From NCBI RefSeq assembly GCF_001517545.1, contig NZ_FBYA01000001.1, positions 63,181-127,180 on the forward strand: a stretch of DNA of 64,000 bases, read 5' to 3'. The number at the start of each line of letters is the position of its first letter. Position 1 is the first letter of the stretch. The notes below the pieces were generated by a model. It ran no database searches and was not told where the DNA came from. It saw only the letters and a list, made by a program, of their open reading frames with translations. The DNA comes from Limnohabitans sp. Rim47. GTDB lineage: Bacteria > Pseudomonadota > Gammaproteobacteria > Burkholderiales > Burkholderiaceae_C. Below, piece by piece: positions 56,410 through 64,000 of the stretch. Position numbers and translations under genes: made by a program.

Positions 56410-57945
56410 ATGAAAAAGCTACTCGCTACTTTGGCCTTGGGCCTGAGTCTGGGTTGGGGTGTGTTCGGTGCGGCCTCTGTCGCCACCGCGCAAACCGCGC
56501 CCGCCGCCGTGACGGCACCTGCTGCCGAAGCCAAACCAGCCGATGCAGCTGCTCCGGCTACGGCCCCTGCGGCCGCAGCCCCTGCTGCGGCAGAAGCAGC
56601 CCCAGCGCCCGTGCCCAACAAGGCCGATACGGGCTGGATGATGCTGTCCACGATCTTGGTCATCTTGATGGTGATTCCGGGCCTGGCCTTGTTCTACGGC
56701 GGTTTGGTGCGCAGCAAAAACATGTTGTCGGTGCTGATGCAAGTCGTGGTCACGTTCTCGCTGATCACTGTGCTGTGGTTCGTTTACGGCTACAGCCTGG
56801 CGTTCACCGAAGGCAATGCCTACATCGGTGGTTTTGACCGCTTGTTCATGAAGGGCATCTGGGACAACGTCGCGGGCACTTTTGCCAACGCCGCCACCTT
56901 CAGCAAGGGTGTTTACATCCCTGAGATTTCGTTCGCAGCCTTCCAGGCCACGTTCGCAGGCATCACTTGCGCTCTGATCATCGGCGCGTTCGCTGAGCGC
57001 ATCAAATTCTCTGCCGTGCTCGCCTTCATGGTGCTGTGGTTCACCTTCAGCTACCTGCCTGTGGCGCACATGGTCTGGTTCTGGATGGGTCCTGACGCTT
57101 ACGCCTCGAAAGAAGTGGCCGATGAGATGACCAGCAAAGCCGGTTTGTTGTGGCAGTGGGGCGCGCTGGACTTCGCTGGCGGTACTGTGGTGCACATCAA
57201 CGCCGCTGTAGCTGGCTTGGTCGGTGCCTTCATGGTTGGCAAGCGTGTGGGTTATGGCCGTGAATCGATGGCCCCTCACAGCCTGACGTTGACCATGGTG
57301 GGTGCATCCTTGCTGTGGGTGGGTTGGTTCGGTTTCAACGCCGGCTCTGCGCTCGAAGCCAACGGTTTCGCCGCCCTGGCCTTCATCAATACTTTGATCG
57401 CGACGGCCGCTGCTGTGTTGGCCTGGTGTGTGGGTGAGGCCCTGATGCGCGGCAAAGCCTCCATGTTGGGTGCCGCCTCGGGTGCTGTGGCCGGCTTGGT
57501 CGCCATCACGCCAGCCGCGGGCAACGTGGGTCTGGGTGGTGCTTTGATCATTGGCTTCATCGGTGGCTTCGCTTGCCTGTGGGGTGTGAATGGCCTGAAG
57601 AAAATGCTCGGCGCGGACGACTCGCTGGATGTGTTCGGTGTGCATGGTGTTGGCGGTATCGTCGGTGCCTTGTTGACCGGCGTGTTCAACTCGCCTGCTT
57701 TGGGTGGCCCTAGCGCCGTCGGCGACTGGGTGACTGTGACCATGATCACCCCTGACGCGTACTCGATCGCTGCTCAAGTGTGGACCCAGGCCAAGGCTGT
57801 GTTGCTGACCATTGTGTGGTCGGGCGTGGTCTCGGTGGTCGCCTTCAAGATCGTTGACCTGACCATCGGTCTGCGTGTCACCGAAGAAGAAGAGCGCGAA
57901 GGTCTGGACATCTCCTCGCACGGCGAGTCGGCCTACCACGGCTGA
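56410..57945 (+). CDS. amtB: Ammonium transporter
   Basis: A 511-residue Amt channel. A signal peptide (residues 1-27) and an Ala/Pro/Glu-rich linker of about 40 residues precede the eleven-helix core. The pore histidines lie in FAGGTVVHINAAVAGLVGAF and FGVHGVGGIVGALLTG, as in E. coli H168/H318. Full length. The cleavable signal sequence with an extended low-complexity linker is longer than in E. coli AmtB. GlnK should regulate it. A terminator follows. Confidence 0.95.
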   Translation: MKKLLATLALGLSLGWGVFGAASVATAQTAPAAVTAPAAEAKPADAAAPATAPAAAAPAAAEAAPAPVPNKADTGWMMLSTILVILMVIPGLALFYGGLVRSKNMLSVLMQVVVTFSLITVLWFVYGYSLAFTEGNAYIGGFDRLFMKGIWDNVAGTFANAATFSKGVYIPEISFAAFQATFAGITCALIIGAFAERIKFSAVLAFMVLWFTFSYLPVAHMVWFWMGPDAYASKEVADEMTSKAGLLWQWGALDFAGGTVVHINAAVAGLVGAFMVGKRVGYGRESMAPHSLTLTMVGASLLWVGWFGFNAGSALEANGFAALAFINTLIATAAAVLAWCVGEALMRGKASMLGAASGAVAGLVAITPAAGNVGLGGALIIGFIGGFACLWGVNGLKKMLGADDSLDVFGVHGVGGIVGALLTGVFNSPALGGPSAVGDWVTVTMITPDAYSIAAQVWTQAKAVLLTIVWSGVVSVVAFKIVDLTIGLRVTEEEEREGLDISSHGESAYHG

Positions 57946-57987
57946 TCTCCCCTTGATCGCTGGGTGGTGATGAAAACACCATCCACG

Positions 57988-58023
57988 AAAAACCCCGCAG
58001 TGTTTTCACACTGCGGGGTTTTT
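57988..58023. terminator. Bidirectional intrinsic terminator
   Basis: CCCCGCAGTG (57993-58002) pairs with CACTGCGGGG (58009-58018) around a 6-nt loop, flanked by five A on the left and five T on the right, so it can stop both amtB and the converging oxidoreductase transcript. Confidence 0.93.
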
Positions 58024-58043
58024 CTTTGGGCGCGAATGCGTGT

Positions 58044-60185
58044 TCAGGCTGCGCGCAAAGCGTCGGCGGTGATGGGCAAACGGCGTACGCGCTTGCCGGT
58101 CAGTGCCGCCACAGCGTTGGCAATCGCAGGTGCGGCCACCGCAGTGCCTGGCTCGCCAATGCCACCGGGCTTTTCAGTGCTCTTGACCAGCACGATGTCG
58201 ATTTGCGGCGACTCGTGCATGCGCACAGGCTCGTAGCTGTTGTAGTTGGTCTCTTGCACGCGGCCATTCTTCATGGTGATCTGGTGCTTGAGCACAGCGC
58301 CCACACCGAAGACGATGCTCGACTGCAACTGGGCCTCGACGGTATCAGGGTTGACCATGTGGCCCACGTCTGCCGCCACGGTGACCTTGTGAACCTTGAC
58401 GCTGCCATCGGGATTCAGACTGACCTCGGCCACCTGGGCCAAGTAACTGTCGTAACCCTCCATCAGCGCAATGCCATGGGCACGGCCTTTGGGCAATGCC
58501 TTGCCCCAACCGGCCTTGTCGGCTGCGAGCTTGAGCACATTGGCAAAACGGGGTTTGCCCGCCAGCATCTTCATGCGGTAGGCGTATGGGTCTTGCCCGG
58601 CTGCCTTGGCCATCTCATCCACAAAACTTTCGTTGGCGAAGGCGTTCATGCTGTGGCTCACAGCGCGCCAATAACCCACACGCACGCCGGTGTCGTGGAT
58701 CACCAGATCGTGTTGGGTGTTAGGGATGTTGTAGCCCATCACAGCGGCTTCTGCCATGAAGGGGTCCAGCGTGTCTTTGGGCAAGCCGAAGGCGCGTTGC
58801 GTGACCGATTGCGAAGCCACCTTGAAATGCAGAGCGGTCGGCATGCCGTTGGCATCCAGTCCGGCCTTGAGCTGATTGACGCCGGCAGGACGGTAGTAGT
58901 CATGCATCATGTCTTCTTCGCGGGTCCATAACAGCTTGACGGGTTTGCCCACAGCTTTGGAAATTTCGGCCGCTTGCACAATGAAGTCCAGCTCCAGGCG
59001 ACGACCAAAACCACCGCCAAGGTAAGTGGTTTTCAGGGTGATGTCTTCGGGCTTGACCTTCAGCGCAGCAGCCACGGCACCTTGAGCGCCTTGCTGGAAC
59101 TGGGTTGGTCCGATCAGCAGCACCTTGTCGCCTTGCACATGGGCCGTGAAGTTCATGGGCTCCAAAGGTGAATGCGACTGCATGGGCGAGACGTATTCGG
59201 CCTCGAGTACCTTGGCGGCACCTTTGAGTGCAGCGCCCACATCGCCCTGCGGCTTGGTGATCTCGATCACTTTGCCGGACTTGGCGGCTTGTCGTGTGCC
59301 CTCAATGACACCGGCATCACTCAAAGCAGCACCCGCACCTTCGTCCCACTGCACCTTGACGGTTTCGCTGGCCTTCTTGGCGCGCCACCACGAGTCGGCC
59401 ACCACGGCCACGCCGTCGCTGATCTGCACCACGGCCTGCACGCCGGGCATGCCCTTGGCTTGCGCAGCATCAAAGCTCTTGACCGTGCCGCCAATCACCG
59501 GGCACTGCTGAACGGTGGCGTAAACCATGCCCGGCAACTTGACGTCGATGCCGAATTCAGCGGTGCCGTTGGTTTTGGCCGGCGTGTCGACGCGCTTGGT
59601 GCGTTTGCCAACGATTCGGAAATTCTTGGGGTCTTTGATCGGTGGCTTTTCGGGCATGGGCAGGCGCGATGCCGATTCTGCGAACTCACCGTAGGTAGCC
59701 TTCATGCCTTTGGGGCCCAACAGCATGCCTTTTTCGGCTTTAACCAAGTCGCGGTCCACGCCCCAGTGAGCGGCGGCGGCGGTGATCAGCATTTCACGAA
59801 CCTGGGCACCAGCGATGCGCAACTTTTCCCAGCTGCCGCGAACAGAGGTCGAGCCGCCAGTGATCTGAGCGCCCAGCAGCGCGTTCACATACACCGCGCC
59901 GGGAGGCGCATCTACGACCCTGATTTGACTGAGTTCAACGTTGAGTTCTTCGGCCACCAGCATGGGCATGGCGGTGTGCACGCCTTGGCCCATCTCGGAG
60001 TGCGCGCTCAAGATGGTGATGGTGTTGTTGTCGGCAATGTGAACCCATGCATTGGGTGTGTGCACGGTGCCAGCGGCCATGGCCTGCCCCAAGGAACCGG
60101 GCAGATGCAAGGCCATCAGCAAGCCGCCAGAAGCCGCTGCACTGGTTTTGAGGAAGGAACGGCGGGAGGTTTGGATTTCGTTCAT
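58044..60185 (-). CDS. Molybdopterin-binding oxidoreductase, large subunit (IorB-like)
   Basis: A 713-residue molybdenum hydroxylase subunit of the xanthine dehydrogenase/isoquinoline 1-oxidoreductase beta type. The N-terminal Tat signal is SRRSFLKTSAAASGG. Molybdopterin-binding blocks are visible: SAHSEMGQGVHTAMPML, GGSTSVRGSWEKLR, GGGFGRRLELDF and the catalytic Glu region GGIGEPG. It forms a periplasmic complex with the 2Fe-2S subunit encoded upstream. The substrate (aldehyde or N-heterocycle) is unknown. ATG 60185 has a GGAGAA ribosome-binding site. Confidence 0.9.
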   Translation of the reverse strand: MNEIQTSRRSFLKTSAAASGGLLMALHLPGSLGQAMAAGTVHTPNAWVHIADNNTITILSAHSEMGQGVHTAMPMLVAEELNVELSQIRVVDAPPGAVYVNALLGAQITGGSTSVRGSWEKLRIAGAQVREMLITAAAAHWGVDRDLVKAEKGMLLGPKGMKATYGEFAESASRLPMPEKPPIKDPKNFRIVGKRTKRVDTPAKTNGTAEFGIDVKLPGMVYATVQQCPVIGGTVKSFDAAQAKGMPGVQAVVQISDGVAVVADSWWRAKKASETVKVQWDEGAGAALSDAGVIEGTRQAAKSGKVIEITKPQGDVGAALKGAAKVLEAEYVSPMQSHSPLEPMNFTAHVQGDKVLLIGPTQFQQGAQGAVAAALKVKPEDITLKTTYLGGGFGRRLELDFIVQAAEISKAVGKPVKLLWTREEDMMHDYYRPAGVNQLKAGLDANGMPTALHFKVASQSVTQRAFGLPKDTLDPFMAEAAVMGYNIPNTQHDLVIHDTGVRVGYWRAVSHSMNAFANESFVDEMAKAAGQDPYAYRMKMLAGKPRFANVLKLAADKAGWGKALPKGRAHGIALMEGYDSYLAQVAEVSLNPDGSVKVHKVTVAADVGHMVNPDTVEAQLQSSIVFGVGAVLKHQITMKNGRVQETNYNSYEPVRMHESPQIDIVLVKSTEKPGGIGEPGTAVAAPAIANAVAALTGKRVRRLPITADALRAA

Positions 60186-60202
60186 GTGTGTTCTCCGGCG
60201 GA

Positions 60203-60667
60203 TCAGGCTTTGCGCATCATGGTGGCGGCATCTTTGATGGCCGCACGGATACGGGGGTAGGTGCCACAACGGCAAATGTTGCCGCTCATGGCGTTGTCAA
60301 TGTCGGTGTCGCTTGGGTTTTTGTTTTTGCTCAACAAAGCGGCGGCGCTCATGAGCTGGCCCGATTGGCAATAGCCGCACTGAGGCACATCGTGCTTGAT
60401 CCAAGCCACTTGCAAGGGGTGGGTGTTGTTTTTGGACAGGCCTTCCACCGTGGACACTTTTTTGCCGGCCACCGCATTCAGGGGCGTTTGGCAAGAGCGC
60501 ACAGCCTCGCCATTGACATGTACGGTGCAGGCGCCGCACAGGGCTGCGCCGCAGCCAAATTTGGTGCCGGTCATGCCGAGTTCATCGCGCAAGACCCACA
60601 ACAGGGGTGTATCGGTTTCGGCATTGGCCTGTGCAGGCTTGCCATTGACTTGGAAATTCACGCTCAT
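60203..60667 (-). CDS. (2Fe-2S)-binding subunit of the molybdenum hydroxylase (IorA-like)
   Basis: A 154-residue electron-transfer subunit. The plant-type 2Fe-2S motif is KFGCGAALCGACTVHV (about residues 35-50), and the helical domain cluster motifs are CGYCQSGQLM and NICRCGTY. It passes electrons from the large subunit to an acceptor such as a cytochrome. It precedes the large-subunit gene by 17 bp. The start ATG 60667 follows TGAGGAGA; a TTG one codon earlier is not preferred. Confidence 0.92.
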   Translation of the reverse strand: MSVNFQVNGKPAQANAETDTPLLWVLRDELGMTGTKFGCGAALCGACTVHVNGEAVRSCQTPLNAVAGKKVSTVEGLSKNNTHPLQVAWIKHDVPQCGYCQSGQLMSAAALLSKNKNPSDTDIDNAMSGNICRCGTYPRIRAAIKDAATMMRKA

Positions 60668-60941
60668 CAAAGTCTCCTCAAAGCGGGTTTGTAACGGACA
60701 CCAGTACCTTCGGCGAAAGGCCCTTGTTTTGTGCTTCGTGTAAACCCTGATGTGGCCGGTTTTGAGCCCTCTTTGTCTTGAAATCTGTCACCTGTGTGCC
60801 ACCCAACAACGCCCAAAAGCGCAGCGCGGATCATGGAAACGAAAACGGCTGGTTCTTTCGGGTTACCAATTGGCGCTTTTCGAAGCAAGCACTTCGCCTG
60901 CGGGGCACAATCCAAGACATCTTTTTCAGCCTGAGTTCCGC

Positions 60942-61877
60942 ATGACCCATACCCTGGCACCTGAGTGGCAAGCCTTGACCACCGAACCCGACGGCCTGAG
61001 CGAATCGCCCTTTTGGCACGCGCAAGAAAACCGGCTGTACTGGGTCGACATTCCGGGGCGGCGCATCGGGCGAGTGCGGGTACAAGGCGTGCAGCCCCAA
61101 GGGGCGGTTGAATACTGGCCCCTCACGCAAGAGCCGGGCTGCATCGCGCCTGTGCAAGGTGGTGGTTTGGTCATGGCCTTGCGCGATGGCATTTACCTGG
61201 CCCGTGAATGGGGTGGGCCTTTGCAAGCGCTGGCAGCCGCGCCCTACGACACAAGCAAACTGCGCTTTAACGATGGCAAATGCGACGCGCAAGGGCGCTT
61301 TTGGGCGGGCAGCATGTACGAGCCCCGCGATCAGGCGCTGGGCGTTTTGTATGCTTTGCAGGACCAAGCTTTGCATGACAAGGCCCACGGTGCCACCACC
61401 GCCAATGGTTTGGCGTGGTCACCCGATGGCCGCACCCTGTATTGGTCAGACACCGCGTCACACTGCGTGCGCGCCTGGGACTTTGACCCGGCCACGGCCA
61501 CTTTGTCGCACGAGCGCATGTTTCAGCAGTTTCCGATCAAACCCGCAGGCTGGGTCTGGGGCGATGCGGCGGCCCCCGCCTATGGCGGACGCCCCGACGG
61601 CGCCACGGTGGACAGTGAAGGCGCTTACTGGTCCGCCCAATATGAAGGCAAGCGCCTGGTGCGCTTATCGCCTGCAGGCGAAGTCCTGGCCGTGGTCGAA
61701 ACGCCTGTGCAATGCCCAACCATGCCTTGTTTTGGCGGCGCAGACCTCAAGACTCTGTTCATCACCAGCTCGCGCCAAGGGCGCAGCGCCGCAGAGCTGG
61801 CGCTGTACCCACTGTCGGGTTGCATCTTTGCGGTGCGGGTGGAGGTGGCAGGGTTGCCTGTGAACTTTTACCGTTGA
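60942..61877 (+). CDS. SMP-30/gluconolactonase-family hydrolase
   Basis: A 311-residue six-bladed beta-propeller lactonase. The metal-site residues fall in LSESPFWHAQENRLYWVD, RFNDGKCDAQGRFWAGSM, ANGLAWSPDGRTLYWSDT and GRPDGATVDSEGAYWSA. It hydrolyses sugar lactones; the exact sugar is unknown. ATG 60942 was chosen since the 64 upstream codons are not family-like. It precedes glcE by 79 bp. Confidence 0.88.
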   Translation: MTHTLAPEWQALTTEPDGLSESPFWHAQENRLYWVDIPGRRIGRVRVQGVQPQGAVEYWPLTQEPGCIAPVQGGGLVMALRDGIYLAREWGGPLQALAAAPYDTSKLRFNDGKCDAQGRFWAGSMYEPRDQALGVLYALQDQALHDKAHGATTANGLAWSPDGRTLYWSDTASHCVRAWDFDPATATLSHERMFQQFPIKPAGWVWGDAAAPAYGGRPDGATVDSEGAYWSAQYEGKRLVRLSPAGEVLAVVETPVQCPTMPCFGGADLKTLFITSSRQGRSAAELALYPLSGCIFAVRVEVAGLPVNFYR

Positions 61878-61956
61878 CCGTTCGCGAATTTCCCACAACC
61901 CTACCGTTCAAAAAATTCACGCAGCCGCCAAAAGGCGGGGGTTACCATCATTGCCC

Positions 61957-63162
61957 ATGGAAGCCCAACTCAATACCCTGATCGATGCCGTGCGCCAGGC
62001 GGCTGCAGATGGCCGTGTGCTGCGCTTGCGCGGCGGTGGCACCAAAGACTTTTGGGGCCAAAGCCTCACAGGTGATGTGCTCGACACCCGCGCTTACCGG
62101 GGCATCGTGAGTTACGAGCCCAGCGAATTGGTGGTCACGGTGCGCGGTGGCACGCCACTGGCCGAGCTGGAAGCTGCGTTGGCAGAGAAAGGCCAATGCC
62201 TGGCGTTTGAACCGCCGCACTTTGGCCAAAATGCGCCAACTGTGGTCAATGGGGTCAATGGGGTCAATGGGCTCCATGGGGCCACTGTAGGCGGAATGGT
62301 CGCCGCTGGCCTGAACGGCCCGGCCCGCGCCACCGCAGGCGCTGTGCGTGACTATGTGCTGGGCGCACGCTTCATCAACGGCTTGGGCGAACACCTGACT
62401 TTTGGTGGTCAGGTCATGAAAAACGTGGCCGGGTACGACGTGAGCCGCCTGATGGCGGGCAGCTGGGGCACGCTGGGCTTGATCACCGAGGTCAGCCTGA
62501 AAGTGCTGCCTGTGGCCCCGGCTGAAGCAACTTTGATGGTCGCGGGCTTGGCGCAAAAAGTGGCGCTTGATTTGTTGCACCGCTGGGGCGGTCAACCGCT
62601 GCCGCTGAACGCCAGCGCCTGGGTGCGCGACACCACGGCCCTGCCCGTGGCGGATTATTTGTTTGTGCGTTTGCGCGGCGCGGTGGCGGCTGTGCAGTCG
62701 GCCATTGGCAAGATGAGCGCCGATGCAGTGGCCTTGGGTGCCCAAGTTCACCAGATGGACAACGCCGAAGCCGCGCAAGACTGGCGCGCCAGCGGTGAGC
62801 AAACGTTGCCGTTCTTTGATGCCCCGAGCCCAGACGCCTGTCTGTGGCGCTTGTCGGTGCCACAAACCGCACCCGCACTGGATTTGCCTTACCCCGCTTA
62901 CATTGAATGGCAGGGTGCGCAGCGCTGGTTGTGGGCACCGGCCTCGGCGACCGTGGCTTTGCGTGAGTTGGCACAAACGGTGGGGGGTCATGCCACCTTG
63001 TTCCGCGCCAGTGCCACCCATGCCGAAGTGGACAAAGCCGCTGGCGTCAACAGCCCGCTCGATGCAGTGCAACAACGCATTCAGCAGCAACTGCAAAAGC
63101 AGTTCGACCCCAAAGGCGTGTTCGCCACAGGTCGTATGCACCCCCACACGTCAGCCATTTGA
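61957..63162 (+). CDS. glcE: Glycolate oxidase FAD-binding subunit GlcE
   Basis: A 401-residue subunit of the glycolate dehydrogenase complex (GlcDEF). The FAD-binding type 4 domain includes LRLRGGGTKDFWG, TVRGGTPLAELEAALAEKGQ, ATVGGMVAAGLNGP and GQVMKNVAGYDVSRLMAGSWGTLG. An inserted run V-N-G-V-N-G-V-N-G-L-H-G at about residues 97-108 comes from a 9-bp DNA repeat. ATG 61957 was chosen over a TTG two codons earlier. glcD is not directly upstream. Confidence 0.92.
   Translation: MEAQLNTLIDAVRQAAADGRVLRLRGGGTKDFWGQSLTGDVLDTRAYRGIVSYEPSELVVTVRGGTPLAELEAALAEKGQCLAFEPPHFGQNAPTVVNGVNGVNGLHGATVGGMVAAGLNGPARATAGAVRDYVLGARFINGLGEHLTFGGQVMKNVAGYDVSRLMAGSWGTLGLITEVSLKVLPVAPAEATLMVAGLAQKVALDLLHRWGGQPLPLNASAWVRDTTALPVADYLFVRLRGAVAAVQSAIGKMSADAVALGAQVHQMDNAEAAQDWRASGEQTLPFFDAPSPDACLWRLSVPQTAPALDLPYPAYIEWQGAQRWLWAPASATVALRELAQTVGGHATLFRASATHAEVDKAAGVNSPLDAVQQRIQQQLQKQFDPKGVFATGRMHPHTSAI
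62245..62280. repeat. In-frame 9-bp tandem repeat inside glcE
   Basis: Three exact copies of GTCAATGGG (62245-62271) and one degenerate copy CTCCATGGG (62272-62280) encode VNG three times and LHG. They sit just before the conserved ATVGGMVAAG, probably in a surface loop. Confidence 0.9.
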
Positions 63163-63177
63163 TCCGGGACGAAAACC

Positions 63178-64000
63178 ATGCAAACCCAGCTCGCCCCCGA
63201 ATACCAAAACACCCCCGAAGGCCAAGAGGCCGAAGCCATCTTGCGCAAGTGCGTGCATTGCGGTTTTTGCACCGCCACCTGCCCCACCTACCAATTGCTG
63301 GGCGACGAGCTGGACGGCCCGCGTGGCCGCATCTATTTGATGAAGCAGGTGCTCGAAGGCGAAACGCCCACCCGCAAAACCCAGATGCACTTGGACCGGT
63401 GCCTCACCTGCCGCAACTGCGAAAGCACTTGCCCCAGCGGCGTGCAATACGGCCACTTGGTTGACATTGGCCGCAAGCTGGTCGACGCCAAAGTGGAACG
63501 CCCCGTGGGCGAAAAGCTGGTGCGCTGGGCACTGAAAGAAGGCTTGCCTTCGCCCCTGTTTGCGCCCGCCATGAAGATGGGCCAAATGGTGCGCGGCCTG
63601 CTGCCTGCCAGCCTCAAGGCCAAAGTGCCTGCGCCGCAAAACGCGGGCGCGTGGCCCACCGCGCAACACGCACGCAAGGTGCTGATGCTGGCCGGTTGCG
63701 TGCAGCCGAGCATGAGCCCCAACATCAACACCGCCACCGCCCGCGTGCTGGATGCGGCAGGCATCCAGACCGTGACTGCGCCCAAGGCCGGTTGCTGTGG
63801 CGCGGTCAAGTTTCACCTGAACGACCACGAAGGCGGCAAAGACCACATGCGTGCCAACATCGACGCTTGGTGGCCGCTGGTGGAAAGTGGCGAAGTTGAA
63901 GCCATCGTGATGAACGCCTCTGGCTGCGGCGTCATGGTCAAAGACTACGGCCATGTGCTGAAAGACGACCCTGCCTATGCCGACAAAGCCGACCGCATCG
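63178..64000 (+). CDS. glcF: Glycolate oxidase iron-sulfur subunit GlcF (3' end outside window)
   Basis: A 4Fe-4S electron-transfer subunit of glycolate dehydrogenase, open to the window end (274 residues seen). Two ferredoxin-type motifs are CVHCGFCTATCPTYQ (about residues 25-39) and CLTCRNCESTCPSGVQYG. A CCG-type motif, AGCVQPSMSPNIN ... GCCGAVKFHLND, begins the cysteine-rich domain. It starts 15 bp after glcE. The start ATG 63178 is unambiguous. Confidence 0.94.
   Translation, partial: MQTQLAPEYQNTPEGQEAEAILRKCVHCGFCTATCPTYQLLGDELDGPRGRIYLMKQVLEGETPTRKTQMHLDRCLTCRNCESTCPSGVQYGHLVDIGRKLVDAKVERPVGEKLVRWALKEGLPSPLFAPAMKMGQMVRGLLPASLKAKVPAPQNAGAWPTAQHARKVLMLAGCVQPSMSPNINTATARVLDAAGIQTVTAPKAGCCGAVKFHLNDHEGGKDHMRANIDAWWPLVESGEVEAIVMNASGCGVMVKDYGHVLKDDPAYADKADRI

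Noticed and set aside
56419..57939. 506-codon open frame antisense to amtB
   Set aside because: Same effect in a conserved, GC-rich transporter gene; the product is His/Gln/Asp-rich and non-globular.

Overview
The window reads as a chromosome segment of a high-GC betaproteobacterium, most likely order Burkholderiales, family Comamonadaceae (relatives of Limnohabitans, Rhodoferax or Variovorax). The indicators are a monomeric isocitrate dehydrogenase, a methionine synthase split into two genes, an S-adenosylhomocysteine (SAH) riboswitch, a Bug/TctC solute receptor, a porin-glnK-amtB operon and a selenoneine (sen) cluster. The assignment is inference from gene content. I saw no rRNA, tRNA, prophage or CRISPR array. 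Coding density is high and most gaps are under 250 bp.

Layout. 1-7640: 3' part of icd with its terminator, a YegD-like Hsp70, two small unknown genes (one H-NS-like but lacking the DNA-binding tail), a 7TMR-DISM histidine kinase with its response regulator, and a DUF3297 gene. 7699-13927: a catabolic island with a permuted aconitase-family hydratase, a LysR regulator, and divergent HMG-CoA-lyase-type lyase, class III CoA-transferase and TctC receptor. 14149-18462: hppD, recQ, a 512-bp repeat-rich gap and queC. 18487-24377: split metH, with a tyrosine phosphatase gene inverted between the halves; the second half has an SAH riboswitch with a visible translational switch. 24416-28584: a ynjBCDF-type ABC transporter operon ending in a CDP-alcohol phosphatidyltransferase gene.

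28633-31269 is accessory DNA: two minus-strand integron gene cassettes with one complete 129-bp attC, one probable shortened attC and one core site, but no integrase in view. Both cassettes encode unknown membrane proteins. Next come a winged-helix Fic protein with a variant catalytic loop and several inverted repeats at its promoter, a membrane-domain/flavin disulfide-reductase fusion and a DUF3047 gene.

35778-43797 holds a selenium-metabolism locus. egtD makes hercynine, senC makes selenophosphate (here fused to an NDH-2-like flavoprotein), senB makes a selenosugar and senA joins selenium to hercynine, giving selenoneine. A two-domain cupin gene follows senC by 5 bp. 43866-53004 holds an MFS transporter and a sugar-catabolism regulon: a FucU mutarotase, GntR/FCD regulator, DHDPS-type aldolase, TRAP transporter and ribokinase, divergent from an aldo/keto reductase and a lactonase-type amidohydrolase. 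Together they resemble non-phosphorylative L-fucose-type oxidation without the dehydratase.

53056-64000: a small secreted protein, comM, a nitrogen-regulated porin-glnK-amtB operon behind a sigma-54 promoter and an NtrC-like site, a two-gene molybdenum hydroxylase, an SMP-30 lactonase, glcE and a truncated glcF.
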